Origin: Gnetum montanum
Lineage: Eukaryota > Streptophyta > Gnetopsida > Gnetales > Gnetaceae
Length of the DNA: 64,000 nt
Assembly (NCBI GenBank): GCA_015680685.1
Contig: MNCI01016273.1
Coordinates: 1,989,625 to 2,053,624, forward strand
Reading direction: 5' to 3'
A program made the translations under genes and the position numbers. Position 1 is the first letter of the stretch; the number at the start of each line of letters is the position of its first letter. Of this stretch, positions 9,481-22,199 are shown piece by piece. The notes beneath the pieces were generated by a model. The model did not search any database. It was given only the letters and a program-made list of their open reading frames with translations, and was not told where the DNA came from.

Positions 9481-12450
9481 AAAACCTCCTTAATGGTATG
9501 TAAGTTCTTACACCAACAGCCATTATGAATACTACTAAAAAGGAGTTTTCATGAATTTCATAGAAATCATGCAGATTTGTTTAAGCATAGAGAGCTATTC
9601 AAAACTCTCAAGATAATCTAAGTAATCAACAGGCCAAATATTCATGATGGTGAACAAATACTTCAAAACCAAAGAGAAAACTAATCTGCTGTATCAAGAT
9701 GCACCTCTTCGAGAACTTATAGAATATTTACAGGGATCTGATTTATCAATGTTTTAGTTGTGAAGATGGGTAGAATTAGTGGAAGATTTGAAGCTTCATG
9801 ACCTAGATGAGAAAGACATGGAATTGATTTTCTATCATGATACTAATCAAGATTATTTCTAGCAATTTCACATAATGACATTTAGTGTGGAGGAGCATCT
9901 AACAAGATATGAGTTTGCATAAATTTTGCTTTAGTCCTAGGACCAATTTAATTAGAGATGTTATCAATTGGGTTTTCTCTTAGACTAAGTATATTGGGAA
10001 CTATTTGAAGTTTAAGCAGAGACTAAAATGCATGATAAATATCAATCCTAGTCTTAGTCAAAGCTAAGAATTATATGATGTTCCTATGCCCAACCATTCT
10101 AAATAATATACTTGAAATGAAAATGTTGCAACAATTACAAGGAATATTATATTGGCAAATTGGCAAGAACTGCATCTGGAAGGATCAAACTTTTTTTTCT
10201 TTTCGGTTACAAGAAGACTTTTCCCAGCTTCAATGAACTCAGCCCATTTTTATTATCGCTTTAAATATTTGTTCAAGCTCTAATGTTTCCTCTATTTTAG
10301 GACAACATTTGAAATTTCTAGCTATTATTAAGAATAACAAGCCCTTCCACTAACTTTATTTCATGTATAGTTAATTACTATCCAAGATAGTAGATACCAA
10401 GGCTAATAATATCTAATTTAACATGAGTTCCTTTTTATTAGATCATGTTTTAGTCACAGTCCCACATCTTGAAAGGTTTAGATCCATTTCTTCTTAATAT
10501 ACTATAAAAACACTAACAAGCAAAAGATGGTCCTATTATGATTTTCATTCTATCATATATCATAAAGATTATTTGGATGCTCAAATCCTTTAATTCCTTA
10601 TGAACATTATTTATCCAATCTTGTATCCATTCTTAACAAACAGATCTATACAATGGGTTTATCAAGTTATGATAGATGAAATCAAGGCCAACTATAGAGG
10701 AGCGTTTTTTTTTTCCATGCACACTACACAGAGATTGTTATAAGAGGATTTGAAGGGAGGCCAAGGAAATTGCCATGATTTGTGACCTTCTATCTAGCTA
10801 CTCTAGAAGTGGAAAGGTGACTACAAAGTAGCCCCTTACGACATGCTTACATGACTACATCATTGGTCAAACTTCTACAAACAAGCTTTTGGTATATTAA
10901 GAATGCCACTCACATGATGATTATAGGGGTCAAATATGAAAGGGTAATATTTCCAAAAGTAGGGAATAGATTCATTAAGCATAATAAATATTTTAGAAAG
11001 ATCCATGATCACCGAGAAAATGACATTGTCTATTCCTTAATGAATGATGAATTGGTGAATATGGACAAGCGTAGGTGAAAGGTGAGCTTAGAAGAACTCT
11101 ATCAATCATTTTGCCAAAACAAAAATGCATAGCGTAGGAATTATTGGCCAATAGATGGTTTGAAAATGGTGATCACATTTTGGCCAAATGGTTCAATTAA
11201 GAATCATGGAACAAAATTAAGGAGAATTGTTTCTCATAGTAGATTGATAGGCTTGATGAAGCTTTAGATCCAAAAGCCTTTACTTGCTGCACATAGATCA
11301 AGGAGCAAAGGATAAGGTAATTGAAATCTCTCTCTAGCAAGAAAACACTACATCTTTAAAAAGACCTATCATCTTCAAACATAATCATGACTTATATTGG
11401 TGCCTCAACATTTTAGAAGGCCTTGACTTTAGTTGATTTTCCATCAAGATATATCATTAAGGGAAAGCCAAAATCAATGAAGGTAAAGATTGATGGAGGA
11501 AGGTTGATTTTTTAGCATTAGCATCCAAAGAGATCAAGAGTTGAAGAGTCAGTTATTTTATAACAAAAGAATATATATCAAAAAACAAGAAAGAAAAAAA
11601 TGGAAATGTCACATCATGAATTGGCAAATAATCTATTGATGGTTATTGTGGACTATTCAAAAACTTCCAATGAAACCATCAAAGATTAATAGTAATAAAT
11701 TGATGAATTGAAAAGTCAACACCATTCAATGCAATTAGAATTCGAAATACTGATAAAGAAATATGAAGATTAAATAAAGATTTCTCAAATTAAGGAAGCC
11801 ATTTTAGAAGCTTTGCATATGGAAACTAGAGAATTACAACAAGAATTGGCAATATGGAATAACAAAGTTTTAGTTGAGAGTTTGAGATAAGATGATAGCT
11901 TTAAATATGTTATAGATTAATTAATAGAGATGAACAAACAAGAGAAAGTGGTATTGGTTGACATTAATAAACTTAAAAGCAACAGGAAACCTTTTGAGTA
12001 AGCTACATGAAAAACTATTAAATTTGTGGATTTGGCCAATACAAAAAGAGATTAGTTATCTAAATAAGAGACTACATTTCTTGATGATGTCATGAATGGT
12101 GGCCTGTGTCAAATTCAATGGATTCAAAAGGCTAGGAAATATCTTGATATCACATTACAAGACATTCAAGAATGTGAAAAGTACATAATTGATGCTATTG
12201 GTACCATAGAACTAAATGATGATGATTAGTTAGACGAAAATATAGCATAGTTGTTTTCTACTACTAAGACAAAGGAAATAGCCAAAACACTATTATTTTT
12301 GTATAAACAAAGTTACTACAAGCATGTAGTCCAAAGAGAGGATAAACATGTTAAAGAGTTCTAAGAAGAAAATGCAATAGTAGTAGAGATTCAGTAGTAG
12401 TTAGCAAAATTATAGTTTATCAAAGATACTTTTAAGAAAAGAATGGTCAA
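9481..12450 (+). pseudogene. Decayed coding-like sequence, family not recognised
   Basis: Plus-strand translation gives long stretches with few stops apart from TAG, including a segment at 10851-11078 (MTTSLVKLLQTSFWYIK...) and a Lys/Glu-rich, probably coiled-coil stretch at about 11580-12420. Many stops sit where Gln or Trp would be plausible. It lies just upstream of element F's inferred LTR and could be a remnant of another element or an extra frame. I do not recognise a domain, and a function cannot be given. Confidence 0.3.
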
Positions 12451-12516
12451 CTATTAGTTTTAATAACTATTTTCTATAACTTCTTTACCATTGTAACTAA
12501 TTCACTTTGATTTCAC

Positions 12517-12524
12517 TATATAAA
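12517..12524 (+). promoter_or_regulatory. TATA box of the presumed F LTR
   Basis: TATATAAA is followed by GGG and lies about 0.8 kb before the primer-binding site. That fits an LTR promoter, but the LTR edges could not be confirmed because no second copy is present in the window. Confidence 0.4.
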
Positions 12525-13330
12525 GGGAAATACCTTTTTGTAAAAAAGGAAGGAAGAATAAGAAAAAAAGGAAAGGAACATTTTTAAAAGTTAATGACAT
12601 TCTAAAATTTTAATTTCAGCCTTTTCAATTGTGTCTTGGGGGTTATTTTATTATTCTTTCTTTAACTACTTAGCTAGAAATTCTATGTTTGATGATGTTT
12701 GTTTTCTACTTTCTGTTTTGTTTGATTGCTTTTCATAAAGAGTTAAACCTTTCTTGTTATCATAAAATGATATGAGTAGCTTTATTTTCTCTAGTAATTC
12801 ACTCATTATTGTGAAGGTACATTTTTATGACTAAGATTCACATAATTTGATAAGGTTATATTTTGTCCATTGAAGTTTACTCTATTTCTAGCTTTCTTGT
12901 AGAAATATCTCTAAGGAAATTTAGTGATAGATTTTTCAAATCATTCTTTATCATGAAAATGAGAAAATGGGTAATGCAAACATCATTCAATTATGATTTA
13001 TAGGCTATGCAGTAGGGAAAAACAAAAGTACATGTTACTCATAAGACCATTTTGAAAGGCGCATCATTACTAAGAAATTACCAATCATTATAAAAATAAG
13101 TTATGAAATAATGGATTAATACATATAAATTTAAGTCACATATATAGCTTTGTTAGCACACAAAGTTTATTTGGAGGTATCCAAGTCCTAGTTTTTCCAA
13201 AAACTAGCAAGTACTAAATTCAAGAAAATTTGAGTTTGAAAGAACCCCTATGTAAGCAATCTTAATTGCAAAGTGACGACAAACATGTTGGCAACAAAAA
13301 AGAGTTCAAAGTGATCACTAAAAATTCCTT

Positions 13331-13348
13331 TGGCACTAGAAGGAGGGC
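13331..13348 (+). other. Primer-binding site of element F
   Basis: TGGCACTAGAAGGAGGGC lies about 250 bases before Gag. The same 18-mer sits immediately inside the 5' LTR of element E on the minus strand (42480-42498). Independent recurrence at the right place in two elements supports a primer site. I cannot name the tRNA with certainty. Confidence 0.7.
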
Positions 13349-13599
13349 TTGAAATAAGCTACTACCTTGTCCATGACAAAAAAACTTGATAAATCTATAA
13401 ATTTGAAAGCCTTAAGGATTATTTAGATTTCAATACTAATTATTCATTAGAAGAAGAAAAAGAAAAATTTTGTGAACTAGGAACTAGAAGTGAAGTCAAA
13501 ACCAAGAGAACCAAAAGTTCCTATCTTTTATCTAGTTTAAAAACCTTTAAAAATAAACGAGTAAATTCTAGATGTTCAGCAATTAAAAGAAATTTCAAT

Positions 13600-14968
13600 A
13601 TGGAAAATCCACCACGAGTAAACCCTTGGTAAAGGGCCATCCCCCTAAGATTCCTTAATTACCATGATATCCCCAAGGTAGTTTACAAATATCTACCTAA
13701 GTCTTATACTCTTAGGAAAGCTTACGTAGCTAAAGAGTATGTTCATTTATTTGAGTTAGCATTAGCACATGAAAATGTCCAATAGTAAGATCAAGCTTGT
13801 ATGTTGTTTGTAGTGAATATAAGAGATATGGCTCAAATTTGGTATTTCAAGTTGCCAAGAAATAGTATTACAAGCTGGGATGATATGAAGAATCTATTCA
13901 TAGCCTAGTTTGGTTATCAGCTTAATCAATAATAACTATATTTTGGATTAGCTCAAACAAAATAGAATACAAAGAAATCAATTAGTGTATTTAACATTAA
14001 ATTTTAGAGGATTTGGGATTTATTTTAACAATAATGTAGGCCACCAGATGAAGTTCTTAAAGATACGTATTGTTAGTCCGAAGATTTTCATTGGTTAAAG
14101 CAAACTTCAAATTTAAATACTTTTAACAATTTATTTAATGAGGACATTCAATTAAAAATAATTAAATTTAACTAATAGTGAAATCATGAAATCCTTGAAT
14201 GAAAAAAAAAATGTGTTAGTTTCTATATATAATTAAAATCAAATCAATTTCCTTCCTTCAATAAGTAAAGAAACAAGTATAGATTCACAGGATCAAGAAG
14301 ATAATTGAGAGAAAGGGAAATTACTTAAGGTTTTGTCAAATAAAGTTATAAAATTAGAAGAGGCTTTAGCCAAAGTGAAGCTTAAGGAAGAGAAAAACCC
14401 TAAAAAAAACACATAGACATCATCAGGTCAAAATAATAAATTTTGACAATGATGGACCCATAGTGGCTTCAAATTTTCTAGATATTGAGTCTAACAATAA
14501 ATTTTCAAAGATATGCTACATTCATAAATCATCTGAGAGTGAAAGTTATTCATCAATAAACTCAAATGTTGATTCCTCATTAGATGAAAAATACAACAAT
14601 CATGAAGGGTATAATAACTTATTCTAGATTCCTAAATGGTATTCCAGAACCTATTAATATGTGGATGCATTTTGAACCAAAAGAAAAAGAAAAGAAGAGG
14701 CAACAAGATATTAAGAAAGATTAAAACTCTCAAAGAATTTCCTTGAACACTCAATAAAATAAAAGAACAAACTTTTATGATGAAAAATAATATGAATTAA
14801 TTGAAGACCTTAAGTTCATTAAATCTAATATAAGTATTTTTCAACTATTACAAATGATTAGCTAGCAAAAGAAAGTTCTAGAAATGATTAAAGAAAATAA
14901 GAATGTAGGGGAATTTGAGGCAAACTTTATCTATAATATAAAAAGGGTGAAAAATAAATATCCATGTA
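13600..14968 (+). pseudogene. Gag of element F, 5' and middle part, broken
   Basis: The first Met begins MENPPRVNPW. After a Pro-rich opening, the retrotransposon Gag core is recognisable by MAQIWYFKLPRNSITSWDDM followed by FIA-FGY, matching the family pattern W-x(3)-LP-x-SI-x-SW-x-x-L-x(3)-F. Downstream (14280-14960) is a charged Lys/Glu/Asp-rich stretch in shifting frames. Stops include TAG where Gln is expected (FIA-stop-FGY). The last codon is cut by element B's insertion and resumes at 20913-20918 at the start of the protease segment. Confidence 0.65.
14964..14968 (+). repeat. Target-site duplication of element B (ATGTA)
   Basis: ATGTA immediately precedes B's 5' LTR and is repeated exactly at 20913-20917 after its 3' LTR. 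This fixes B's ends and shows that B transposed as a unit into element F. Confidence 0.95.
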
Positions 14969-15872
14969 TGATGAATCATGGTCTGCCAAGTGCTGATATC
15001 GGACCCTTGTTAACCAGGTGCTAATATTGGACCCTTGTTAACCAGGTGCTAATATTGAACCCTTGATATTTGATAAGTCTCGATATCAGACCCTCGATAT
15101 CGCACCCGCAATATTGCGGCCTAACAAGCGATATTGCATACGCAATATCATGGTTCCTGTGTGAGCCTATAAATACACGATGGGACGCATGGGAAAGTAG
15201 GAGTTAGTTTAGTGTTAGAGTAGGATCTTTTTGTTAGTTTTTCCTCTCAACCCTTTCTCCCAATGCATGCCTGTAGTATGATGATTGTAATTGTACAACA
15301 TCCTTTATTCGAGTGTGACGTACTTGGACATGCACATGACCAGAAATAAAGATCAAGATTACTTCATCATTACATCATTCACTTAGTTTAATTATTTAAT
15401 TGTTATTTTTATTTACTGCTTTCATAGTTAATATCTCTTCACCCTAAACTCCTTAAATGTACATTGAGTAAGACTTAATCATGAGCATTCAAGTGTGACT
15501 ATTTGGTATCCCAGTAGTCTACCTAGGCCATGCACTTGGTAACCTCAATGGTAGTCATGCACAAGGTCTAAGATATGTATGGATCATTAAGGAATGGATG
15601 CTCATCGCACTTAGGCTAGCTTAGACTCTCTCTCCCTTTTCCTCCTAGCTTAATTAAAGTTATTTTCCATTGCCTCTAGGAGTAGCACTAGGTTAGAAAC
15701 TACATCATACACCTCACTCTGGACTAAACCATACATAAAAAAGCAAATACTAGTCTAGGTGGGAAGATAGTGAACTACAATCACAACTAACCCATCTGCG
15801 AAGGTTAAACAAATCGTGCATGAAACACTCGTATTCATATGGTTGAGTGTAGGGGTACCTCACCACTCATCA
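14969..15872 (+). repeat. 5' LTR of element B
   Basis: It runs from TGATGAATC to CCACTCATCA. U3 opens with three 28-bp tandem copies from 14991 (unit TGCTGATATCGGACCCTTGT...). GATATC/CAATATTGC palindromes follow, then a TATA box TATAAATA at 15168-15175. The 3' LTR is similar but clearly diverged, with many C/T and G/A differences, so B is not young. Confidence 0.93.
15168..15175 (+). promoter_or_regulatory. LTR promoter TATA box, element B
   Basis: TATAAATA lies about 200 bases into the LTR, just after the palindrome cluster. The same relation of palindromes to TATA box is seen in both LTRs of D and in A. Confidence 0.7.
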
Positions 15873-15873
15873 T

Positions 15874-15891
15874 TAGCACCATTGTCAGGGA
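15874..15891 (+). other. Primer-binding site of element B (tRNA-Asp type, decayed)
   Basis: TAGCACCATTGTCAGGGA begins one base after the 5' LTR and differs from the tRNA-Asp complement TGGCGCCGTTGCCGGGGA only by C-to-T/G-to-A type changes. The better preserved site in D (48983-49000) supports the assignment. Confidence 0.8.
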
Positions 15892-15946
15892 TAGTGCTAG
15901 TTATCTAGATTAGTTATATCATACAAGATCGCTGTAACAAGTATTA

Positions 15947-17998
15947 ATGATATGTCCTTTAGAAAAGAAATTAAATTCAATTCAATTAAGTCACACATGG
16001 TTCACAACAATGTCTCTCTCACAAGACTATGATAACACAACAACTAGTAAGGTAATTCATTGCATAACCAACGAATTATATAATGATGAAGATGAAGTTT
16101 GGAGTACCCAATCTAATGTAGGGGTTTCCTATGAACATAAATGAAGACAACATCATCCCAACTCATGAATGCATAACATACCTAGTGACGATGAACCCCT
16201 ATTGGCCACTACAAGCCTAACGAAAATACAAGAGGCTGTTCGAACATCCCACAAGCATCATAAGGAAATTCGTTTACCTAGGCTTGACTTAAACAACTTT
16301 CCCAAGTTTTCAGGAGGCTATGATTTAGATCCACAACATCATCTACAAGCCTTCCATGATGCCTATGTATGGAATAATATTGATAATGGGTGGCAAAAAC
16401 TTAAGCTCTTTCTTATGACACTCGTTGGCCACACAAAAGTATGGTATAGGTCCTTAAAACAAAAATCAATCCGACATTGGCCAACAATGGTAGAACTCTA
16501 CAAAGAAAGATATCAAACTTATGCGAGAGTGTCAGCCTTGAGGAGACGAATCCAAGAGTGGAAACAAGCACAACATGAACCCTTGGACATGGCCTTAGAA
16601 AGATATTATGCATTATTAAACAACTCCCCAAGCCATGAGTTCTCTAAGGAAAGGTTAATGTACCACATCATGGATGGGCTCCATAATGAAACAAGAGAAA
16701 CCCTAGGGATATATGCCTGAGGTCAACTATATGAGATATGAACCCACCAACTCCAAGAGCTTATTAAGTAGGTAGCAAAAGAAGAAGGAGAAATGGCTAA
16801 ATGGGAGAATGCTGAAAAATCTCAACAGGCCAAAAAATCAACAAGGGCCCATGATTATGAAGAGGAGAAATCAACTCACTACAAGGAGGTGGAACCATCT
16901 TTTCCAGTACTACAATCATTAGATGAAGTTAAGGAAAATATCAATAAGATGATGGAATGTATGCATGAAAAATATGGGGAATATGCCAATGCTATTAAAG
17001 GTAGAATTATGACAACCTAAGAAATAGGACAAAACACCTTTAGATGATTGGAAAGGAGGATTAAAGAGAATAAGAACTCAACTGCTAATCATATGTATTA
17101 GTGTAACATTTTCCTATATGATCATCCCAAATGTTAATGTCCAATCTTGTCACATTTACATAAGCATTGGGGAAGAATGTTACATCCATAGTTCATACAA
17201 AAATACTATGTTCAATCACAGTGGCAAAAATCCCAGTCATGGGGAAGGCCATCCCAAAAATGGTTACACCCTTCATACCATCCAAACCTAAGTACTTATC
17301 AAGTTCAACATCCTATTTCCCCAATTGGGTCAACATCTTCTGCCTCACCACATTATGATTATTCTCAATACTATCAACCCATATCCTCTCCAACAAGACC
17401 ACCACCTCATGTACCTTACACTTCTCCTCAATTTCAAAATTCTCATCCTTCATCTCCTTTTACATCACCACCAATTGTGCCCAAAGGATTTGCACCATAG
17501 CATCAACCCATGAATGTTACTTGTGCTTCTACTATCAATAGTTGTGGGAATTCTCCACAACATCATAGGCATCCCTTCTTTAGACGTGACCGTAGAAAGG
17601 GACACCACAATTCAAAAACCACTACATCCACCAACTCAGCACAAGTCCAACACTATGGTGCATCTTCCTCTTCAAACCCAATGCCTCATGTCATCTTATT
17701 AGGGCCACCACTAAATACTCCAACAACCATATGGCCCAATGAATATAGCTGCGTAGGGAGACATATTGATCCTTGCATACCATCTTACAGTCACAAGTAC
17801 CATAGTGGGTCAACTCCTTATAAATTAACCACATCTTATAACTTTCCCCACTATGTCAACTCTAATCAAGTGTGTGAACCCCAATGGGGTAAGTATGATT
17901 GGGTCTCAATATTTCCAACATGCAAGGATCCCAACCTTCCATTTATTAATTTTTGCCATTCTAAACCAATTAGTTATGAGGGGTATCCCCCATTCTAA
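15947..17998 (+). pseudogene. Gag of element B, broken by stops and shifts
   Basis: The frame starts at MICPLEKK (15947), meets two TGA codons near 16142-16168, then runs open from 16169 to 16720 through the Gag core: FPKFSGGYDLDPQHHLQAFH, WQKLKLFLMTLVGHTKVWY, then HIMDGLHNETRETLGIYA. A charged linker (16793-17020) and a zinc-knuckle remnant follow. The remnant (CNIF-LYDHPKC) corresponds to CEVC-YYDHPKGCC in D, with the second Cys lost. The tail to 17998 is Pro/Ser/His-rich and includes HPFFRRDRRKGHHN and GRHIDPC. It is shared with A but not with C or D. Gag would form the particle and bind the RNA; this copy cannot be translated intact. Confidence 0.8.
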
Positions 17999-20001
17999 CA
18001 ATAGAAGAATTAATTAATATTTTCCTTTTCCTTAATTTTATAAATTTTTGTTTTCCAAATTTTGACCTTTTAATTTATTACTTTATCTTTCTATCTTTTT
18101 ATCTTTTTATGAGTAATCTCATCTATGAATAAAGCACTCATGTGACTCGTTGGTTGAGGTGTTGTTCTATGCTATCAAGTCTTAGGTGACTAATTACTTG
18201 AACAGCGAGCCCACAACATCCACCTACCCATTCTATTAATAAGAGGTTCTACCCTAGGTATAATGATATTCCTAATCATTAAAATTTAAAGTAACCTTGT
18301 GTTATTATACCCAGAGCAAAGAAGGATGGACTAAGCGAGAATGACCAGGATGTAACATCAAGGGGACTTGTGGATTCTCTTTGGTGACATCCATGGAAGT
18401 TATCATGTAGCTTGGTTGTACTAAGATCCTTGTAATCTAATGAAAAATGGAAGTAAGAGTAATCAAAAAGCACTCAATCAAGAAAACTCAATGTTGTTCT
18501 AAGGGGTCCCACTAGAAAGACATGCACCCATGCCTGAAGGTACGTGGCTTCTCTAGATTAAGCATTCATTCAAAAATAAAAGAAAAAAGAAAGAAAGAGA
18601 AAAAAAGAGAAGAAGAGTGACACAAAGAAAAATCACTCCTCCCTTGTACAAAACATCAAGTGATCGTATGCCTTACTGTCATGGTGCTCTTATGGTTGTC
18701 CATCATTGGATTAAGTAATGTGATGTTAGTAATTAGAGGAATGGACTTGGTCCTGATTTTTGACCAACAGGTTAATGACACATTAATCATGCCTTACACA
18801 AAGGATTCATTGTGCCCTAGGCCAGTTACCTCATGTCCCAATCTCTACAATCCCTTCTACAATTCATCTCATCCTGTTGTCTACGAATTTGTGACTCGTG
18901 ACTTATATAGCATTGAATTCATACCTCATCACGGTGGTATCTACATGTGTGTGTTTTGTGGAACTAGTGTGGATTACATTTAACCCTTCTAGTGCCTATG
19001 GACATTTTAAGGTGTGGTTACACAAGGTCATTATAGGTTGGAACCTACTTTGGGGAGGATCAACTTGCATGACTTTTGTAATTTGTACTTGTTGCACACC
19101 ACCACATCATTTTATACCCTCTGAGCACTTCATTGCCAAATCTATTCTTTCCTTTGTCATAATTTTATGAAACATTCCTCCAAACCATTACATGTCCTTT
19201 GATGAGTCACCTAAACAAATCAGGTCCAACATTAAACTTTTAGGGAAACTTCCTTGAAAACTTTCCAACTCTAAAATCACACTAAGCAAAGAATTCAACA
19301 TTTATTAAAGGCAATGAGTAAGGTATGAGATAATGGAACTTCTTTCAATAACCTTAATAACAAATAATCTTTCTGTGATTATAGATGGGCCCTAAAAGAT
19401 GACAACAAGTAGGACCTTCTCAAGGTGCAACTGAATGTCTAGGGGGAGGCAGAGGCTAAGGACCTCATGCAGAACATGTGGAGTAGGAGACACAATCAGT
19501 TAGCATCCATTAGGAAACTCCTATCATTGTACGATCTAGACAAGCAAAAGGTGGAGAGGTTAAGGCCCAAGCCTATGAAGAGGAATAATGGCTATTTACG
19601 GCATAGCATGTCAAGGCCAATCAAGTGTTCCCACAGTTGTCGTGTCCATGAGAAGTGCTAACTTCATCAAACATTAAAACATTAGCATGGATGACTCATA
19701 ATCCTTGGATAGAAGAGGAGAAACATTAGGCACTTCTTCAATGGTATCAATCTCAAAGCCTGGCGCACAAGACAAAACAAAAGCACCCATGGAGGAACCA
19801 CCGCCATCTAGAACCACATGAGTTCCAACAAAGTTTTGTAATTCTGTGTTTGTGTCTCAATTTTATTTTGTTCAATCCCACATTATGGCATGAATAATTT
19901 CTAGTTAGTCAATAATCCCATACCTATTCACTATGTAATCAATTGGACTCATTCTCATTTTGTTTAACTCGAGGATGAGTTGTTATTCAATCATGGGGGT
20001 A
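17999..20001 (+). other. Noncoding 3' region of element B
   Basis: About 2 kb without recognised protein similarity, shared in reverse complement with element A (1-1128). It contains a purine-rich tract (about 18562-18622), a weak version of the conserved box (near 18348-18366) and, just before the 3' LTR, the polypurine-like CATGGGGGTA (19993-20001). Short frames such as 18660-18983 are not preserved as proteins in A. Confidence 0.6.
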
Positions 20002-20912
20002 TGATGAATTGTTGTTTGCGAGGTGCTGATATTGGACCCTTGTTAACCAAGTGTTGATATCAGACCCCTGTTACCTAGGTTTTGATATCAGACCCCTGAT
20101 ATCTGATGAGTCCCAATATCGCACTCGCAATATTATGGCCTGATAAGCGAAATAGCATACATGATATCGTGGTTCCCGTGTGAGCCTATAAATACACAAT
20201 GGGGCACATGAGAAAGTAGGAGTTAGTTTAGTATTAGAGTAGGATCGTTTTGTCAATTTTTCCTCTCAACCCTTTCTCCTAGTGCATTTTTTCCATGGGA
20301 TGATTATAATTGTATGGCATCCTTTATTCGAGTGTGGCATACTTGGACACGCACATGACTAGAAATAAAGATCGAGATTACTTCATCATTGTAGCATTCA
20401 CTTATTTTAATTATTTAATTGTTATTATTATTATTACTTTTGTAGTTAATATCTCTTCACCCTAAACTCCTTAAATGTGGAATGAGTACAACTTAATCAC
20501 GAGCATTCAAGTGTGACTACTTGGCATCCCAGTAGCCTACCTAGGCCATGTGCTTGGTAACCTCAGTGGTAGTTGTGCACGAGGTCCAAGATGTGTTTAG
20601 ATGATTAAGGAATAGATGCTCATCACACTTAGGCTGGCTTAAACTCTCTCTCCCTTTATCTCCTAGCTTAATTAAAGTTATTTTCCATTGCCTCTAGGAG
20701 TAGCACTAGGTTAGAAACTACATCATACACCTCACTCTAGACTAAACCATCCATGACAAAGAAAATACTAGTCTAGGTGGGAAGATAGCGAACTTCGATC
20801 AACAAGTTACTATCTAGATACCACAACTAGCCCATCTATAGAGTTCAACTAAATCGTGCATGAAACACTTGTATTCGTATGGTTCAGTGTAGGGGTACCT
20901 CACCACTCATCA
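20002..20912 (+). repeat. 3' LTR of element B
   Basis: The 911-bp copy opens TGATGAATTG and closes CACCACTCATCA, followed by ATGTA. It repeats the 28-bp U3 units (from about 20022) and the TATA context (CCTATAAATA near 20184). Small indels separate it from the 904-bp 5' LTR. Confidence 0.93.
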
Positions 20913-20917
20913 ATGTA

Positions 20918-22006
20918 TACCTAATAAAGAAGCACATCCTTTTATTATAACAATCAAATTAAATGGAAGACATCTACATAATTTTTTGGTTGACTCAATA
21001 TTTGCTTCAACTCTTATTCCACTATCAATATGCAAAAAACTAGGTCTATCATCAAGATAATCAAACAAGGAGATTATTCTAGTAGATAAAAGTAGAGTGA
21101 AAATTATGGGATAGTTAGAATATTTCTTACTCCAAATAGCTTTTGAGCCTCATATTAAAACTAGAGTAACAATCCAAATAGCAAATATTGTAGACTCATA
21201 TAGCCTTCTTTTGAGTAAAAATTGAATTAAAAACTTTTCAAGATATATAGAAACTGATTATTCACATATATGATTGCCATGGAAAGGAAAACTAAATTAG
21301 ATGTACATATATAGTGAGCCCTTCATGCTAAAGAATGTTACATATAATTATAAGAATAAAGTCATTGACACTAAAGATATTTTAGTAGGAGTATATTTTA
21401 TAAGGGGAATTTCTATTTTGAATAGAACAAGTAGAAGATGAAAACTGGAAATTATATTTTAATTATTCATGTAACTCTAAAAGGACTATAATTGGTATTG
21501 TTTTAATTAAAGAAGATTCTTGGAAAATTTTCAAGGCCATTCATTAGGCATTTCCATGTACTCATAATAAGGTAGAATATGAAGCTCTATGTGTAGGAAT
21601 CAAGATATCTTTGGAAGAGGGTGTGAAAAGAATAACTATTAGAGGCAATTTTGAACTTATTTGTGAACAAATTAAGGGAACTTGTGTGGTCAAAAGTTCA
21701 TTTTTGCGATCCTACAAACAACTCACATATGATTTAATAGGAAAGTTTGAATAATGTGAAGTTATGCACATTTTTAAAAATGAAAATTTACTAGCTGATG
21801 AATTAACTATGTCTACATCTACCATGGATCCTTTAAAAATCATCATATATAAAAGAGTTATTATAGAATTTCAACATCAACCATATGTTCCTGATAATGT
21901 AGAACATTTTCAAGTTTTCAATGATGACCATCATATCCTCAAATTCCTAAGAAATAAGGATAAATTTAAAGGTAAAATTCTATCTGCTAATGAAATTTCA
22001 ACTTAA
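20918..22006 (+). pseudogene. Protease and an RNase H-like domain of element F
   Basis: Immediately after B, the frame shows HPFIITIKLNGRHLHNF then VDSIFASTLIPLSICKKLGL. This is a retropepsin pattern with the Gly of the D-S/T-G triad replaced. From about 21430 a ribonuclease H fold is readable: WKLYFNYSC, then KVEYEALCVGIKISLEEGVK, RGNFELICEQIKG, and near the end FKNENLLADELTMSTST. These match the D-E-D-D layout of RNase H1-type domains, with some acidic residues lost. An uninterrupted stretch (21764-22006) ends with VPDNVEHFQVFNDD. Reverse transcriptase follows, so this RNase H lies before RT, an unusual order. Confidence 0.6.
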
Positions 22007-22199
22007 ATCAACTCTAATTTTATTCCAAAGGAAATTATTAGCTCCAAACAAGAGTTTCATGAAAAATTAATTAAAGGATTAAAGGTTCAAAATTATGAGC
22101 ATAAGACATGAAGCAACAAATCTAGGCTTAGAGGATGATCCAAAGGCATTAAACATAACTAAGAAAAGTGATTGTAAGAAAAAATTATTGTCATTACTC

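Larger units (their letters stand above)
14969..20912 (+). mobile_element. Element B: complete gag-only LTR retrotransposon nested in F
   Basis: The element is 5944 bp with two LTRs (14969-15872 and 20002-20912), ends TGATGA/TCATCA, an exact 5-bp target duplication, a tRNA-Asp-type primer site and a short purine tract (ATGGGGGTA) before the 3' LTR. The 4.1-kb interior encodes Gag only; the ~2 kb after Gag has no protease, RT, RNase H or integrase similarity. It is therefore non-autonomous, like the described TR-GAG class of plant elements. Its relative with pol domains in this window is element C. Confidence 0.9.

Noticed and set aside
9481-14968. Use of TAG as a sense codon
   Set aside because: Other stop types and frame shifts also occur, and the neighbouring GH3 exons use the standard code. 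Deamination decay explains the TAG excess.
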